Part shown: piece by piece, positions 1 through 11,934 of the stretch | Numbering within the stretch: position 1 is the stretch's first letter | Layout of the letters: each line of letters begins with the position of its first letter | Origin: Leuctra nigra | Lineage: Eukaryota > Arthropoda > Insecta > Plecoptera > Leuctridae | Length of the DNA stretch: 64,000 bases | Assembly: GCA_934045905.1 (NCBI GenBank) | Contig: OW203771.1 | Location: 2,790,001-2,854,000, forward strand | Direction: 5' to 3' | Position numbers and translations under genes: made by a program | The notes under the pieces: generated by a model | Database searches by the model: none | Told to the model about the DNA's origin: nothing | The model's input: only the letters and a program-made list of their open reading frames with translations

Positions 1-2553
1 GAAGTAAAAGAAAGAAATGTGGTCCTAAAGATTGTTGCGGGGTATAGACCGGGAGGAATCCAGCTGTTTGAGAGACTCAACGAAAGGTTGCAGGAATGGA
101 GTGAAGAGGCGAGAGTGGTGATTGGAGGGGACTTTAATCTACCTGGGGTTCTGTGGGACATGGGCGATGAAAGTGTGCCACATAAGACGCAAGCCCTGGT
201 ACATCAAATAATGAACCAGGGTTTTGTACAGACGGTGCAGGAGGGAACGAGAGGTTACGGGAACAACAATAGGTCAAACCTCCTAGACGTCTTCCTCGTT
301 CGTCCACCGAACCTATGGTTAGGAGGGGAGGTAGTCGAGGGAATAAGTGATCACCAGGTACCAATTTTAGACATAGATTTTGTAAATAAAAGTGAGGAAA
401 AAGCAGAAACATACAAAGAGATTTGGCTGTACAGAAAGGTAGATAAAGATGGAGTAAAAAAGTTCATGGGAGAAATGTTCGATGATTGGTCTTGTAAAGA
501 GGAAATTTGTGAAGTTAGATGGGAAGCGCTCAAGGACCTATTAAACACATGTAGGGAAAAGTTCGTGCCACGTAAAATCATTCGTCCAAATAGCGATCCG
601 CCTTTTTACAATAAATCTGTCAGAACAATAAAGAGAAAAGCGAGAGTACTGCATAGAAAGAAGGGCAGGTTAGAAGAAAATGAATGGAGAGTGAAGCGTA
701 AAGCTATTAGAGAAGAGCTTACTGGTGCTAAGAAAGATGCCAAAGATAAATATATGGAGAGACTGTTTGATGAGCAGGACATCAAAAGTAGCTGGAGAAA
801 ACTTTATGCCCATATTAGAGGGCAGAAAGGAAGTGGCAGAGACATTCCTGGTCTGAAGGACGATAATTCGGAGGCAGATAAGGACGAGGATAAGGCAGAG
901 ATGCTAAGCACTCAGTTTTCCAGAGTTTTTCAAGCAAAGGACAGGGAATATATTGGAGGGAGAAATGAAAAAGCTATGTGGGAAAGTTTGAATATAACGA
1001 CAACAGATATATGGAAAGAGGTCAGAAAAATAAAGAGTGGAAAGGCAGAGGGGCCAGACAATATTTCAGGGGATACTGTAAGGATGGCAGGAAATAGCAT
1101 AATTCAATATTTGGATGAGCTTTTCAGAATATCTTTTGCCACAAATACGTTACCTCTAGAATGGAAGCAAGGGACGGTGGTCCCAATATTCAAGGCAGGG
1201 GAGAGAGGTGATCCCAGAAACTACAGACCGGTTAGCCTTACCTCTGTGATCTGCAAGACCATGGAGGGGGTCATAGCCAAGTACGTTCGGGGTCACCTAG
1301 TGAAACTGGGATGGCTAAGGAGCGAGCAACATGGCTTCCGACCGGGACACTCGTGTGAGTCCCAGTTAGCGGGTTTATCGGAGGACCTTCATGAGGCGTT
1401 GGATAAAGGCGAAGTCGTGGACGCAATCTTGATTGACTTTGAGAAGGCCTTCGACAAGGTGCCTCATGGGGAGTTGTTGGGTAAGCTTGGCAGCTTGGGA
1501 CTGCACGAGGGAGTGGTGGACTGGATAGGCAGTTTCCTTCGCAACAGATCACAGAGAGTTAGGGTAGGAAAATCCCCATCCAAGAGCGTAGCTGTTACAT
1601 CAGGGGTACCCCAAGGAAGCGTGTTGGGTCCCCCGCTGTTTATAATATATGTAAATAATATTGGGGAGGGCGTTACAGCTAAGGTTCGATTATTTGCAGA
1701 CGATCTGATTCTGACCAAACTTATAAGGTGTGATCAGGACAGAAGGGAGTTGCAGGAGGATGTATATAAAATAGAGACATGGGCGATTAAAAATAAAATG
1801 GTTGTGAATGCGAAAAAATGTCAGTATGTTAGATTTTCGAGGGCACGGAATGTAGATAGTGGAAGTTACCAAATGGGAGGGGTGCTATTAGACAAACAGG
1901 ATAGCTGTAAATACCTTGGTGTGGTGCTAGATCGAAAGATGGACGGGGACTTACAAATCGGATCGGTAGTCGCAAAATCATCAAGGCAGTTAGCGTTTGT
2001 GATGCGGAGCTTGAAGGGCGCTAGCCATAGAACCAAAGCAAAAGCGTACACAACGCTAATCAGGCCCATCGTGGAATATGCTGGAGCAGTATGGGACCCT
2101 TACAAAAAGGGACAGATCAGGGCGATAGAGAATGTTCAGAGAAGAGCCGCTAGAAAAGTAACGGGCAAAACAAAATACAGAAAGTGGGTCATAGCAAACA
2201 AAGGGCATAAGGTGGGAAGTGAGTTCAAGATCACACTCCAACGGGTTCCCGAAAGTGTAAGCGAAATGCTAAAGGAGCTAGAGTGGGAATCGTTGGAGGA
2301 TAGGAGGAGGAAGGCTCGCCTTTTAAACATGTACAGAGCGTTAGTCGGGAAGGAGGCTTGGAAGGAGGTGGCGAGTAGGTTTGCGATGCCGGACTACTAC
2401 AGCAGGAACGACCATTCGTGGAAAATCAAGGAGAGAAGGTCGCGTACTGAGGGTGGTAGGCATTCGTTCGTGAACCGAACCATTAGAGAATGGAACTCGA
2501 TGGATCTCCGGGAATTTCCAGCCGACTTGGCCGAGTTGAAAAGCTTAGTTTAG
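1..2553 (+). mobile_element. Non-LTR retrotransposon ORF2, endonuclease end plus reverse transcriptase (5' cut by window edge)
   Basis: One open frame runs from base 1 (codon 1 GAA) to a TAG at 2551-2553, about 850 residues with no internal stop, so the start lies left of the window. The N-terminal 115 residues are the end of an apurinic-type endonuclease (GGDFNLPG near 128-150; SDHQVP near 345). The reverse transcriptase follows: NYRPVSLTS near 1218, HGFRP near 1330, LIDFEKAFDKVPHG near 1430-1470, SGVPQGSVLGP near 1600-1635, and the catalytic box LFADDL near 1690 (F in place of the usual Y of YADD). The thumb (KYLGVVLD) and the C-terminal signature RHSFVNRTIREWNS near 2455-2495 complete it. 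Organisation fits the CR1/Rex1/Jockey group; the clade is inference. The intact frame suggests recent insertion. Confidence 0.9.
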
Positions 2554-2930
2554 ATGTCAGAATTATTGAATGTTAAAATTATTGATAAGAATATTAAGTA
2601 TTAAGAGTATTAAGAGTATTAAGAGTATTAAGTATTAAGTATTAAGTATTATTGAGTATAAAGATTATTAAGAGTATTAAGAGTACCTATTAAGTCGGCG
2701 AATTAACAGTTAAAAGCGATCTAGCATTAATATTAACAGTAATAGTTATAGTTATATTTATATTTATATAAGTATTTATTTTTATTAATTTATATAAATT
2801 ACTTTAACCTATAAGATTGTTTTAGTTGTATTTTAATTTGACTTAGATTCTAGAAAATATTTAGTATTAAGACCTCTACCACCTGTTCAATGTAACAAAT
2901 TGTAGAAAAATAAACATACATACATACATT
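2554..2930 (+). repeat. 3' UTR and tail of the non-LTR element, with short tandem ATTAAG-type repeats
   Basis: Directly after the reverse transcriptase stop lies AT-rich sequence containing runs of TATTAAGAG / TATTAAG units (about 2590-2690). It ends in AATAAA at about 2908 followed by a short ATAC microsatellite (about 2913-2928). Non-LTR elements of the CR1/Jockey group often end in short microsatellite tails instead of poly(A), so this is the probable 3' terminus. Confidence 0.6.
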
Positions 2931-3880
2931 CAATAACACGTCAACATTTTGACAACATAATGAATATACAATCATAATATTTTAACCAGTACAATGTCAA
3001 TAGGTATCACCTAAACAAACATTATAAAACAAATGAAATCTAAATTGAAATGGGTTACACTGTAATAATTGACGGATAATACTCGTTATCAGTTAATATA
3101 TAATTATCTCAATCAAAGAAAACAAATAAATGCAATCTCAATGAAAACCCCTTAAAACAAGGAAAAAATATTAAACAGAAAACCAAAATTTATCACAATG
3201 TATGTTAAACAAGTAAGTTTATTAAAGTGATGGCTTGTTTACCAGCAGTGTTTATGTCAAACCGTTCAACCGATCGATCTGAAAGTGTATACCACACCAA
3301 TTTTATATGAGCTGTCTCATGTATAGTTTTTGAATGAGTTCCTGTGAACTTTGAAAATTAAAAAGGAACCTTTTGACCGAGCAACCTAAGACTTTGTGTG
3401 GTCATCGGGACAAACATTTTTGGTGTGTGTGACAATTTGCAGAGTAATCTATCGTTATCTTCAAAGTTTTTGACATTTTACGGACATTTTATGCTTATTT
3501 ATGGAAACATGTAAACAATTGTTTGGAGGAAATTTCAGTATTTTATCACTATTCTTTAAAGAATTTCGTGTCGGGTCTTTCCAAAGGTCTGTAGAGGAGA
3601 AACTTGTAAACGCATTTCAATTCACATGCTAAACGAATGCTCGCTTATCAATTACACAGAGAGGAGTCCTAATATTTTCGCAGATGAGAATGTGAATGTT
3701 CTATGTCACTTTAGAAATATCGAGTAATTGAAGGGTAACGTTTTGACCATAACACAGAGGAACATAGGGAAATCCATCTGGTGTCTGCTGTTCTAATGTG
3801 ACTTCAGATGAAATTGGACAACAAATTGGGGAACTCGATAATTTTAACATGTAGAAAATTTAGTACTTAGAATAATTTTT
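2931..3880. other. Non-coding spacer with decayed Helitron-like family sequence
   Basis: No coding frame stands out. From about 3235 to 3660 the sequence resembles internal parts of the Helitron-like family described below (phrases such as 'ccgatcgatctgaaa', 'gaccgagcaacctaagactttgtgtggtcat', compare 17150-17560). No termini can be identified, so it is an old fragment. Confidence 0.4.
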
Positions 3881-3884
3881 TTTT

Positions 3885-4215
3885 TATAATTTTTTTTGTC
3901 TGGGGCTTATTGTAGCATTTTTCTGCAGCGAGGCTGATGGCGACGGATGAATGATTATGATGATGATTGGGAGATGATGGTAAAGAGTAGGTAAGGATGG
4001 AAGGTGGGAAGGAGGCGGTCGTGGCCTATTATAGTAGGGTCCCTTCCCAGCATTTGCCTTTCGACTGAGTCAGGAAGGAAGGCCGAACGGGGGACTGGAA
4101 TACGTCACAGCTGTATTGTGGAAACACCAAGAAATTATGATACTTCAGTGAAAAGTCGTTTTCTCTCTTTCACTTCATGCTGTAGGAGTCTAGGACACTT
4201 ATCACAGATAATAAA
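3885..4215 (-). repeat. tRNA-SINE body copy, head degraded
   Basis: The stretch from ctgcagcgaggctgatgg (about 3923) to the gtcaggaaggaaggccg region (about 4085) closely matches the better preserved SINE at 35542-35821. The right-hand tRNA-like head with its B box is missing or deleted here. Orientation is taken from the intact copy, whose head lies at the higher coordinate. Confidence 0.55.
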
Positions 4216-4247
4216 TAGAAGACACAAATATTCCTTGTAACTCAATA

Positions 4248-4253
4248 TTTATT
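4248..4253 (-). terminator. Candidate poly(A) signal AATAAA of the repetitive-protein gene
   Basis: TTTATT on the plus strand reads AATAAA on the minus strand, about 245 nt past the stop codon at 4497. It is the nearest canonical hexamer, so a 3' UTR of about 250-270 nt is inferred. Confidence 0.4.
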
Positions 4254-4496
4254 AAAAAGCTCAACTTTTAATATCGATTATAATACTAATGGTAATTATA
4301 ATTATGCTGAAACATTTGTGAAAATCGATGACAACATTGGTAAAGGCGTTAAATTACTATTTGATTTCTAATATCAACGAACCCATCAATGAAATGTCCC
4401 CAACAATAATGCTCGTCTGCAGGTATCGTAAATATAGATAAGCAATATCAGACTAAATAATACAGGCACTAACATTCAAGTTATCAAGACTCTAGT

Positions 4497-7400
4497 CTAA
4501 AAGGCTTTAACACCTTGCCAGTACTTCTCAGGACTCCCAGCTTCATCCACCCTCTTCTTGATATAATCCGTGATGCCACCGAACTTATAAACCTCCTCCA
4601 ACCACAACTTCGAGCCACTTTTAATATTGTAATCCGTCACAATTTTCTCCCAGTGTCGCAGACGAAAATACTTCAGTACGATCTTCAGTTTACCTCTCCA
4701 GCTAAAGATCTTGAAGAACCCATTCGCGATTTCTTCAAGCCCGAACCTTTCACCAATAATAGTCCCCCAACCTTTGTATTTCACCAACATCGCAAAAACC
4801 TTATCATACTTTCCCGACGTCATCACAGAGATGATAGGTTGGTGATGACGTTCTGGAAAGTACCACGCCTTCAAGAATCTGGTTAAGTATCCCTTCGCAT
4901 TCCAGTCGGTCATATATCCTTGAAACATTTGATCGACGTTGAAGCGGGCGCACAGATCCTTGAGGCCTCCTTTTCGTTTGACATTCGCCACGACGTCGTC
5001 GAAGCTTACATACGGACCGCATCCTTTAATGAGGTACATGACTGCTCGGTCGATTTGCTGTACAAGAGGAGGGACGTAGATGAGCTTTAGAACTGACACC
5101 AGTGGGCACCCGATGAGACCTTCCAGAGTTAACGGTCCTGGAACTGGCAAGCTGTCGTGGAAAGAACAGTACCAAGAAGAAGAATTATTTCCAGAAGTAT
5201 TATCGGGAGTAACTGCAGAAATGGGCTTTTCAGTGATATATGGTGTATGTCCATTGTTCTTTGGGGTGGGTTCAGATACATTGTTGGGATTGGTAGATGT
5301 ATTTTCATTGTTGTTAGGGTTTGGTGTATGTCCATCGATGCTAGGGGTGGGTTCAGATGCATTGTTGTTTTGGGTCTTACTTCCATTCTTTACAGGGAAA
5401 GATTTAAATGTTATTCTGTTTGGGTTGGGATAAATACGTTGCCCATTGTAAGTAACAATAGGTTCTCCATCATCAGCATTAAAGCTTAATTTATGTCCAG
5501 TAGTGGTGCCTTCTGGTCCATTTACACTGGTGGTAGTTTTGTCCTCAGAACTGTTTGGGTTGGGATAAATACGTTGGCCGTTGTAAGAGATAGTAGGTTC
5601 TGCATCATTGCCGTTAGGACTTGATTTTTGTCCATTAGTTGTGGGTTTTGGTCCATTTCCATTGGGGTTAGTTTGGTCTTCGGAATTGTTTGGGGTTGGA
5701 TAAATACGTTGCCCATTGTAAGAGATCGTAGGTTCTCCATCATTACTGTAAGGACTTGATTTACCTCCAGTAGTGGTGCCTTCTGGTCCATTTCCACTGG
5801 GGGTAGTTTTGTCCTCAGAATTGTTTGGGGTTGGATAAACACGTTGCCCATTGTAAGAGATAGTAGGGTCTCCTTCATTACCTTTAGGGCTTGATTTATG
5901 TCCATTAGTTGTGTGTTCTGGTCCATTTCCATTGGGGGTAGTTTTGTCCTCAGAACTGTTTGGGTTGGGATAAATACGTTGGCCGTTGTAAGAGATAGTA
6001 GGTTCTGCATCATTGCCGTTAGGACTTGATTTTTGTCCATTAGTTGTGGGTTTTGGTCCATTTCCATTGGGGTTAGTTTGGTCTTCGGAATTGTTTGGGT
6101 TGGGATAAATACGTTGTCCATTGTAAGAGATAGTAGGGTCTCCATCATTACCGTTAGGACTTGATTTACCTCCATTAGTGGTGCCTTCAGGTCCATTTCC
6201 ACTGGGGGTAGTTTTGTTCTCAGATTTGTTTGGGTTGGGATAAATACGTTGTCCATTGTAAGAGATAGTAGGGTCTCCATCATTACCGTTAGGACTTGAT
6301 TTACCTCCATTAGTGGTGCCTTCAGGTCCATTTCCACTGGGGGTAGTTTTGTCCTCAGAATTGTTTGGGTTGGGATAAATACGTTGTCCATTGTAAGAGA
6401 TAGTTGGTTCTCCATCATTACCGTTAGGACTTGATTTACCTCCATTAGTGGTGCCTTTAGGTTCATTTCCACTGGGGGTAGTTTTGTCCTCAGAATTGTT
6501 TGGGTTGGGATAAATACGATGTCCATTGTAAGAGATAGTTGGTTCTCCATCATTACCGTTAAGACTTGATTTATTTGCATTATTGGTGGATTCAGGTCCA
6601 CTGTGGTTAGTTTTGTCTCCAGAATTGTTTTTGATGGGAAAAATACGATGTCCATTGTAAGAGATAGTAGGGTCTCCATCATTACCGTTAGGGGAATTGC
6701 CAGTACCAGATTTATCAGCATTGTCGTTGGGGGTAGGATAAATCTGTTTCCCTTTGTACTTGATTGTAGGTTGATTTCTAAGTCCTTTAGATATTTCGAT
6801 AAGGCCAGGGCTATTAGATTTATCATCATCGTCGTATGGGGTAGGATAAATCCGTTTCCCCTTGTAAGTGATGGTTGGTTTGTTACAGCCGCAATTACCA
6901 GAAGTGTTACAAGTTAGATTTCCGACTGGGAATTCACTGTTTGGAGAGTCAGCAAATGATCCCTCACGGCCAATGTTGCCAGAACTATGACCACCATTTT
7001 GGCAGAATATATCAATATCGTTGTCAGGTGTACTTTCAGGGCTCGGAAATTTATCAGCTTTGCCGTTGGTGTTCGGATAAATCTGCTTCCCTTTGTATTT
7101 GATTGTAGGTTGATTTTTAGGTCCTTTAGATATTTCGATAAGGCCAGGGCTATTAGATTTATCATCATCGACGTTAGGGGTGGGATAAATCCGTTTCCCC
7201 TTGTAAGTGATGGTTGGTTTGTTACAGCCACAATTAGCAGAAGTGTTACAAGTTAGATTTCCGATTGGGAATTCACTGTTTGGAGAGTCAGCAAATGATC
7301 CCTCACGGCCAATATTGCCAGAACCATCACCGCCATTTTGGCAGGATATATCAATATTGTTGTTAGGGGTAGGTTTATCTACAGAACTCGTGGAAGCGTT

Positions 7401-10400
7401 GCCAGAATTTTCAGGGGAAGGGTAAATTGGTTTTCTATTGTAAGTTATAACAGGTTTCTTTCCAGGGTCTTTAGAAACATCAATAATTCCAGGTTTAGAA
7501 GAATCATCGCCAGGAATTTTAGGGGTAGGAAATATTTGTTTTCCATTGTAAGTTATAACAGGTTTCTTTCCAGGGTCTTTGGAAACATCAATAATTCCAG
7601 GGTCAGAAGATTCAATGCCAGGATTATTAGGGGTTGGAAATATTTGTTTGCCATTGTAAATGATAACAGGTTTCTTTCCAGGGTCCTTAGACACATCAAT
7701 AACTCCAGGGTCAGAAGAATCAATTCCAGGATTATTAGGGGTAGGAAATATTTGTTTTCCATTGTGAGTTATAACAGGTTTCTTTCCAGGGTCCTTAGAT
7801 ACATCAATAATTCCAGGGTCAGAAGAATCATCGCCAGGAATATTAGGGGTAGGAAATATTTGTTTTCCATTGTAAGTGATAACAGGTTTCTTTCCAGGGT
7901 CTTTAGAAACATCAATAATTCCAGGGTCAGTAGAATCGTCACCAGGATTATTAGGGGTAGGAAATATTTTTTTTCCATTGTAAGTTATGACAGGTTTCTT
8001 TCCAGGGTCTTTAGAAACATCAATAATTCCAGGTTTAGAAGAATCATCGCCAGGATTATTAGGGGTAGGAAATATTTGTTTTCCATTGTAAGTGATAACA
8101 GGTTTCTTTCCAGGGTCCTTAGATACATCAATAATTCCAGGGTCAGTAGAATCGTCGCCAGGATTATTAGGGGTAGGAAATATTTGTTTTCCATTGTAAG
8201 TGATAACAGGTTTCTTTCCAGGGTCCTTAGAAACATCAATAATTCCAGGGTCAGTAGAATCGTCGCCAGGATTATTAGGGGTAGGAAATATTTGTTTTCC
8301 ATTGTAAGTGATAACAGGTTTCTTTCCAGGGTCCTTAGAAACATCAATAATTCCAGGGTCAGTAGAATCGTCGCCAGGATTATTAGGGGTAGGAAATATT
8401 TGTTTTCCATTGTAAGTGATAACAGGTTTCTTTCCAGGGTCCTTAGGTACATCAATAATTCCAGGGTCAGTAGAATCGTCGCCAGGATTATTAGGGGTAG
8501 GAAATATTTGTTTTCCATTGTAAGTGATAACAGGTTTCTTTCCAGGGTCCTTAGACACATCAATAATTCCAGGGTCAGTAGAATCGTCGCCAGGATTATT
8601 AGGGGTAGGAAATATTTGTTTTCCATTGTAAGTGATAACAGGTTTCTTTCCAGGGTCCTTAGAAACATCAATAATTCCAGGGTCAGTAGAATCGTCGCCA
8701 GGATTATTAGGGGTAGGAAATATTTGTTTTCCATTGTAAGTGATAACAGGTTTCTTTCCAGGGTCCTTAGATACATCAATAATTCCAGGGTCAGTAGAAT
8801 CGTCGCCAGGATTATTAGGGGTAGGGAATATTTGTTTTCCATTGTAAGTGATATCAGGTTTCTTTCCAGGGTCCTTAGATACATCAATAATTCCAGGGTC
8901 AGTAGAATCGTCGCCAGGATTATTAGGGGTAGGAAATATTTGTTTTCCATTGTAAGTGATAACAGGTTCTTTTCTATGTTCATCAGGGGTAAGACTTTTC
9001 CCATTGTTGCTAGGGTCAGGACTATTTCCATTGTTACTAGGGTTATGACTATTTCCATTGTTTATAGTGCTTGGATTTTTTCCATTGTTGCTAGGGTTAG
9101 GATTATTTCCATTGTTGTTAGTGTCATGATTATTTCCATTGTTGTTAGTGTCATGATTATTTCCTTTGTTATTTGGGTTAGAATTATTTTCTTTGTTGCT
9201 AGGGTTAGGATTATTTTTATTGTTGTTATGAGTTGGAAAAATTTGTTTGCCATTGAAAGTAATAGTAGGTTCTCTTCTATATTCGTCATGGGGAGGATTA
9301 TTTCCATTGTTGCTAGGGTAAGAATTATTTCCATTGTTGATAGGGTCAGGATTATTTCTATTATTTTTTGTGTCATGATTTTTCCCATTGTTGCTAGGGT
9401 TAGGATTATTTGCATTGTTGCTAGGGTTTGGATTATTTGCATTGTTGTCAATGTCAGGATTTTTTCCGTTGTTGCTAGGGTTAGGGTTATTTCCATTGTC
9501 GCTATGGTTAAAATGATTTCCATTGTTATTTGGGCTATGATTATTTCCTTTGTTATTTGGGTTAGAATTATTTTCTTTGTCGCTAGGGTTAGGATTATTT
9601 CCATTGTTGTTATGAGTGGGAAAAATTTGTTTGCCATTGAAAGTAATAGTAGGTTCTTTTCTATATTCGTCATGGGGAGGATTATTTCCATTGTTGTTAG
9701 GATCAGGATTATTTCCATTATTTTTTGTGTCAGGATTTATCCCATTGTTGCTAGGGTTAGGAATATATCCATTGTTGCTAGGGTTTGGATTATTTGCATT
9801 GTTGTCAGAGTCAGGATTTTTTCCGTTGTTGCTAGGGTTAGGATTATTTTCATTGTTGCTAGGGTTATGATTATTTCCATTGTTGCTGGGGTCAGGATTT
9901 TTTCCACTGTTCTTATGAGTGGGAAAAATTTGTTTGCCATTGAATGTAATGGTTGGTTCCTTTCTATGTTCGTCAAGGGGAGGATTATTTCTATTGTTGT
10001 TAGGTTCATGATGTTTTTTATTATTATTTGTGTTTGGATTATGTCCATTGTTGCTTCGGTAAGGATTATTTCCATTGTTGCTAGGGTCAGGATTATTTTC
10101 ATTGTTATTTGTGTTTGGATTATTTCCATTATTGCTTGGGTTAGGATTATTTCCTTTGTTGCTTGGGTCAGGATTATTACCATTGTTGATAGGGTTAGGA
10201 TTTTTTTCATTGTTATTATGAGTAGGAAAAATTTGTTTGCCATTGAAAGTAATAGTAGGTTCTTTTCTATTTTCGTCAGAGAAAGGTTTATTTCCATTGT
10301 TGTTAGTGTCATGATTATTTCCATTGTTACTAAGGTTAGGACTATTTCTATTGTTATTTGGGTTAGGGTTATTTTCATTGTTGCTAGGGTTAGGATTATT

Positions 10401-11692
10401 TCCATTGTTGCTAAGGTTAGGGTTATTTTCATTGTTATTTGGTTCAGGATTTTTTCCATTGTTGCTAGGGTTAGGATTATTTTCATTGTTGTTATGAGTG
10501 GGAAAAATTTGTTTGCCATTGAATGTAATAGTAGGTTCTTTTCTTTGTTCGTCAGGGGGAGGTTTATTTCCATTGTTGCTAGGGTAAGAATTATTTCCAT
10601 TGTTGTTAGGATCTGGATTTTTTCCATTATTTTTGGGGTCAGGATTTATCCCATTGTTGCTAGGGTTAGGATTATTTCCATTGTTGCTAGGGTTTGGATT
10701 ATTTGCATTGTTGTCAATGTCAGGATTTTTTCCGTTGTTGCTAGGGTTAGAATTATTTTCATTGTTGCTAGGGTTTGGATTATTTCCATTATTTTTTGTG
10801 TCAGGATTTTTTCCGTTGTTGCTAGGGTTAGGAATATTTCCATTGTTGCTAGGGTTTGGATTATTTGCATTGTTGTCAATGTCAGGATTTTTTCCGTTGT
10901 TGTTAGGGTTATGATTATTTCCATTGTTGCTAGGTGTTGGTTGATTTTGTTGCAACATGTCCGGGCGTTGAGTTTGAGGCTTCCATAGCACAACGATGGG
11001 GTTGGGGTCGATGTAGTCTGTGCTCTCAGGTTTATGTTCGGGGTTTTTCCAGGGACTTGGTTTCGTAGTCGCATGGTCACGTGCTTTGTCATTGTTGTCT
11101 TGGTCGGGATTGGTTGATTCTTTGGTGGGGTTAAAATCCTTGTCGGGCGAGTCCGGTTGAGGACTGGAATTTTCATTATTTGATGGGTTCTTTTCAGTAG
11201 TTTTTGGTTGAGGGCTGGAATTTTCATTATTTGATGGTTGCTTTTCAGTAGTTTCAGGTTGAGGGCTGGAATTTTCATTATTTGATGGTTGCTTTTCAGT
11301 AGTTTCAGGTTGAGGACTGGAATTTTCATTATTTGATGGGGTTTTTTCAGTAGTTTCAGGTTGAGGACTGGAATTTTCATTATTTGGTGGTTGTTTTTCA
11401 GTAGTTTTAGGTTGAGGGCTGGAATTTTCATTATTTGCTGGTTGCTTTTCAGTAGTTTCAGGTCGGGGGTTTGAAGTTCCATTATTCGGAGGATTCTTGC
11501 CGTGAGAGTTACCTCCAGATACGCCAGCGGGATTCTTGTCTGAGTCTGGACTCTCTGTTATTCCCCTGGGATTGCTGGCGTTGTAAGAGTCAGTCACCCA
11601 TATCATGAAGCCTCCGGTTGGTTCCTCATAGCTCTCTGAAACCAGATGATCTAAGTGAACAGGAATCGTCAGACAGGTTTCACGGCTGGACT
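4497..11692 (-). CDS. Giant secreted repeat protein, main exon (exon 2)
   Basis: An uninterrupted frame of 7.2 kb on the minus strand; product not recognised. A Met lies at 11606, but the frame stays open to 11692, where AATAAG|AG gives a phase-1 acceptor matching the donor of the signal-peptide exon at 13429-13489. Joined, they encode 2,418 residues. Counting from the Met at 11606: a short unique head; a 17-residue PETTEKQP/NNENSSPQ repeat x6 (about 49-150); an acidic/Pro linker; a long Asn/Pro block (about 224-877); about 14 copies of a 36-residue repeat (about 880-1390); a duplicated Cys-rich module; about ten 45-residue repeats; and a non-repetitive tail of about 217 residues rich in aromatic and basic residues (4497-5150). 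About 34 copies of P-[TV]-I-x-[YF]-x-G-x-x-[IV]-[FY]-P run through the repeat blocks. Extreme Asn/Pro/Gly content and the signal exon suggest an extracellular structural, gel, cement, silk or salivary protein; that role is inference. Confidence 0.75.
5400..6710 (-). repeat. Coding tandem repeat, 135 bp x about 10
   Basis: Ten 45-residue units of the type PTISYNGQRIYPNPNNSEDK followed by TTPSGNGPEGTTNGGKSSPNGND. Spacing of the conserved YNG codons (about 5448, 5583, 5718, 5853, 5988, 6123, 6258, 6393, 6528, 6658) is 135 bp except for the last interval. Confidence 0.9.
6720..7400 (-). repeat. Two copies of a Cys-containing module (about 340-bp period)
   Basis: Two copies carry CQNGG, then SGNIGREGSFADSPNSEFP, then GNLTCNTSxNCGCNKP, each followed by two YKGKxIYP motifs. 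The four Cys per copy (about 6890 and 7010; 7230 and 7350) are nearly the only cysteines in the repetitive body and could form disulfide nodes. Period estimated from matching sequence at about 6868 and 7208. Confidence 0.75.
7437..8968 (-). repeat. Coding tandem repeat, 108 bp x about 14
   Basis: About fourteen 36-residue units of the type DPGKKPVITYNGKQIF followed by PTPNNPGDDSTDPG and IIDVSK. Units at about 8060-8960 are almost identical at the nucleotide level; units toward 7440 carry variants (SSKPG, GIESSD, NIPG). The gradient points to recent expansion from the high-coordinate side. Confidence 0.9.
8975..10935 (-). repeat. Coding Asn/Pro repeat block
   Basis: About 650 residues built from degenerate 9-12-residue units such as NPNPSNNGNN and KNPDTKNNGN (about 30-33 bp). 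They are broken at irregular spacing by five copies of a conserved insert, EPTITFNGKQIFPTH. Units are more diverged than in the neighbouring 36-residue block. Confidence 0.85.
11157..11462 (-). repeat. Coding tandem repeat, 51 bp x 6
   Basis: Six tandem 17-residue units of the type PETTEKQPSNNENSSPQ near the N-terminus of the giant protein, differing at one to three positions (A/P/S after QP; E/K after P). Ser/Thr density suggests O-glycosylation, which is inference. Confidence 0.85.
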
Positions 11693-11934
11693 CTTATTCT
11701 ATAATGTAAACGAAATTATTTTGTAATGTAATTAATTCACGGCCATTAGGATAACATCCGAATAATAGTAGACCCAATTGATTTCTTTTTCGTTATAGAA
11801 TAAAGGTTATTATAATATACATGTAATTATGTAATACAACATGAAGTTATAATCAATTCTTTCAAAATTGTGTTTTATCATAAGAGTGGGTCAGGCCGGC
11901 ATGAAAACAACACAATAATCATCACCATCATTTT

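Noticed and set aside
7437..8968. Regular repeats resembling a CRISPR array
   Set aside because: Units are 108 bp, contiguous with no variable spacers, and encode protein repeats in a eukaryotic gene.
7338..10988. A 1216-codon plus-strand open frame rich in SRVxRxINNSR
   Set aside because: It is the antisense image of the repeat gene. The open frame follows from the periodic sequence (108-bp and about 30-bp units), has no splice or start context, and the minus frame has the signal exon and the unique C-terminus.
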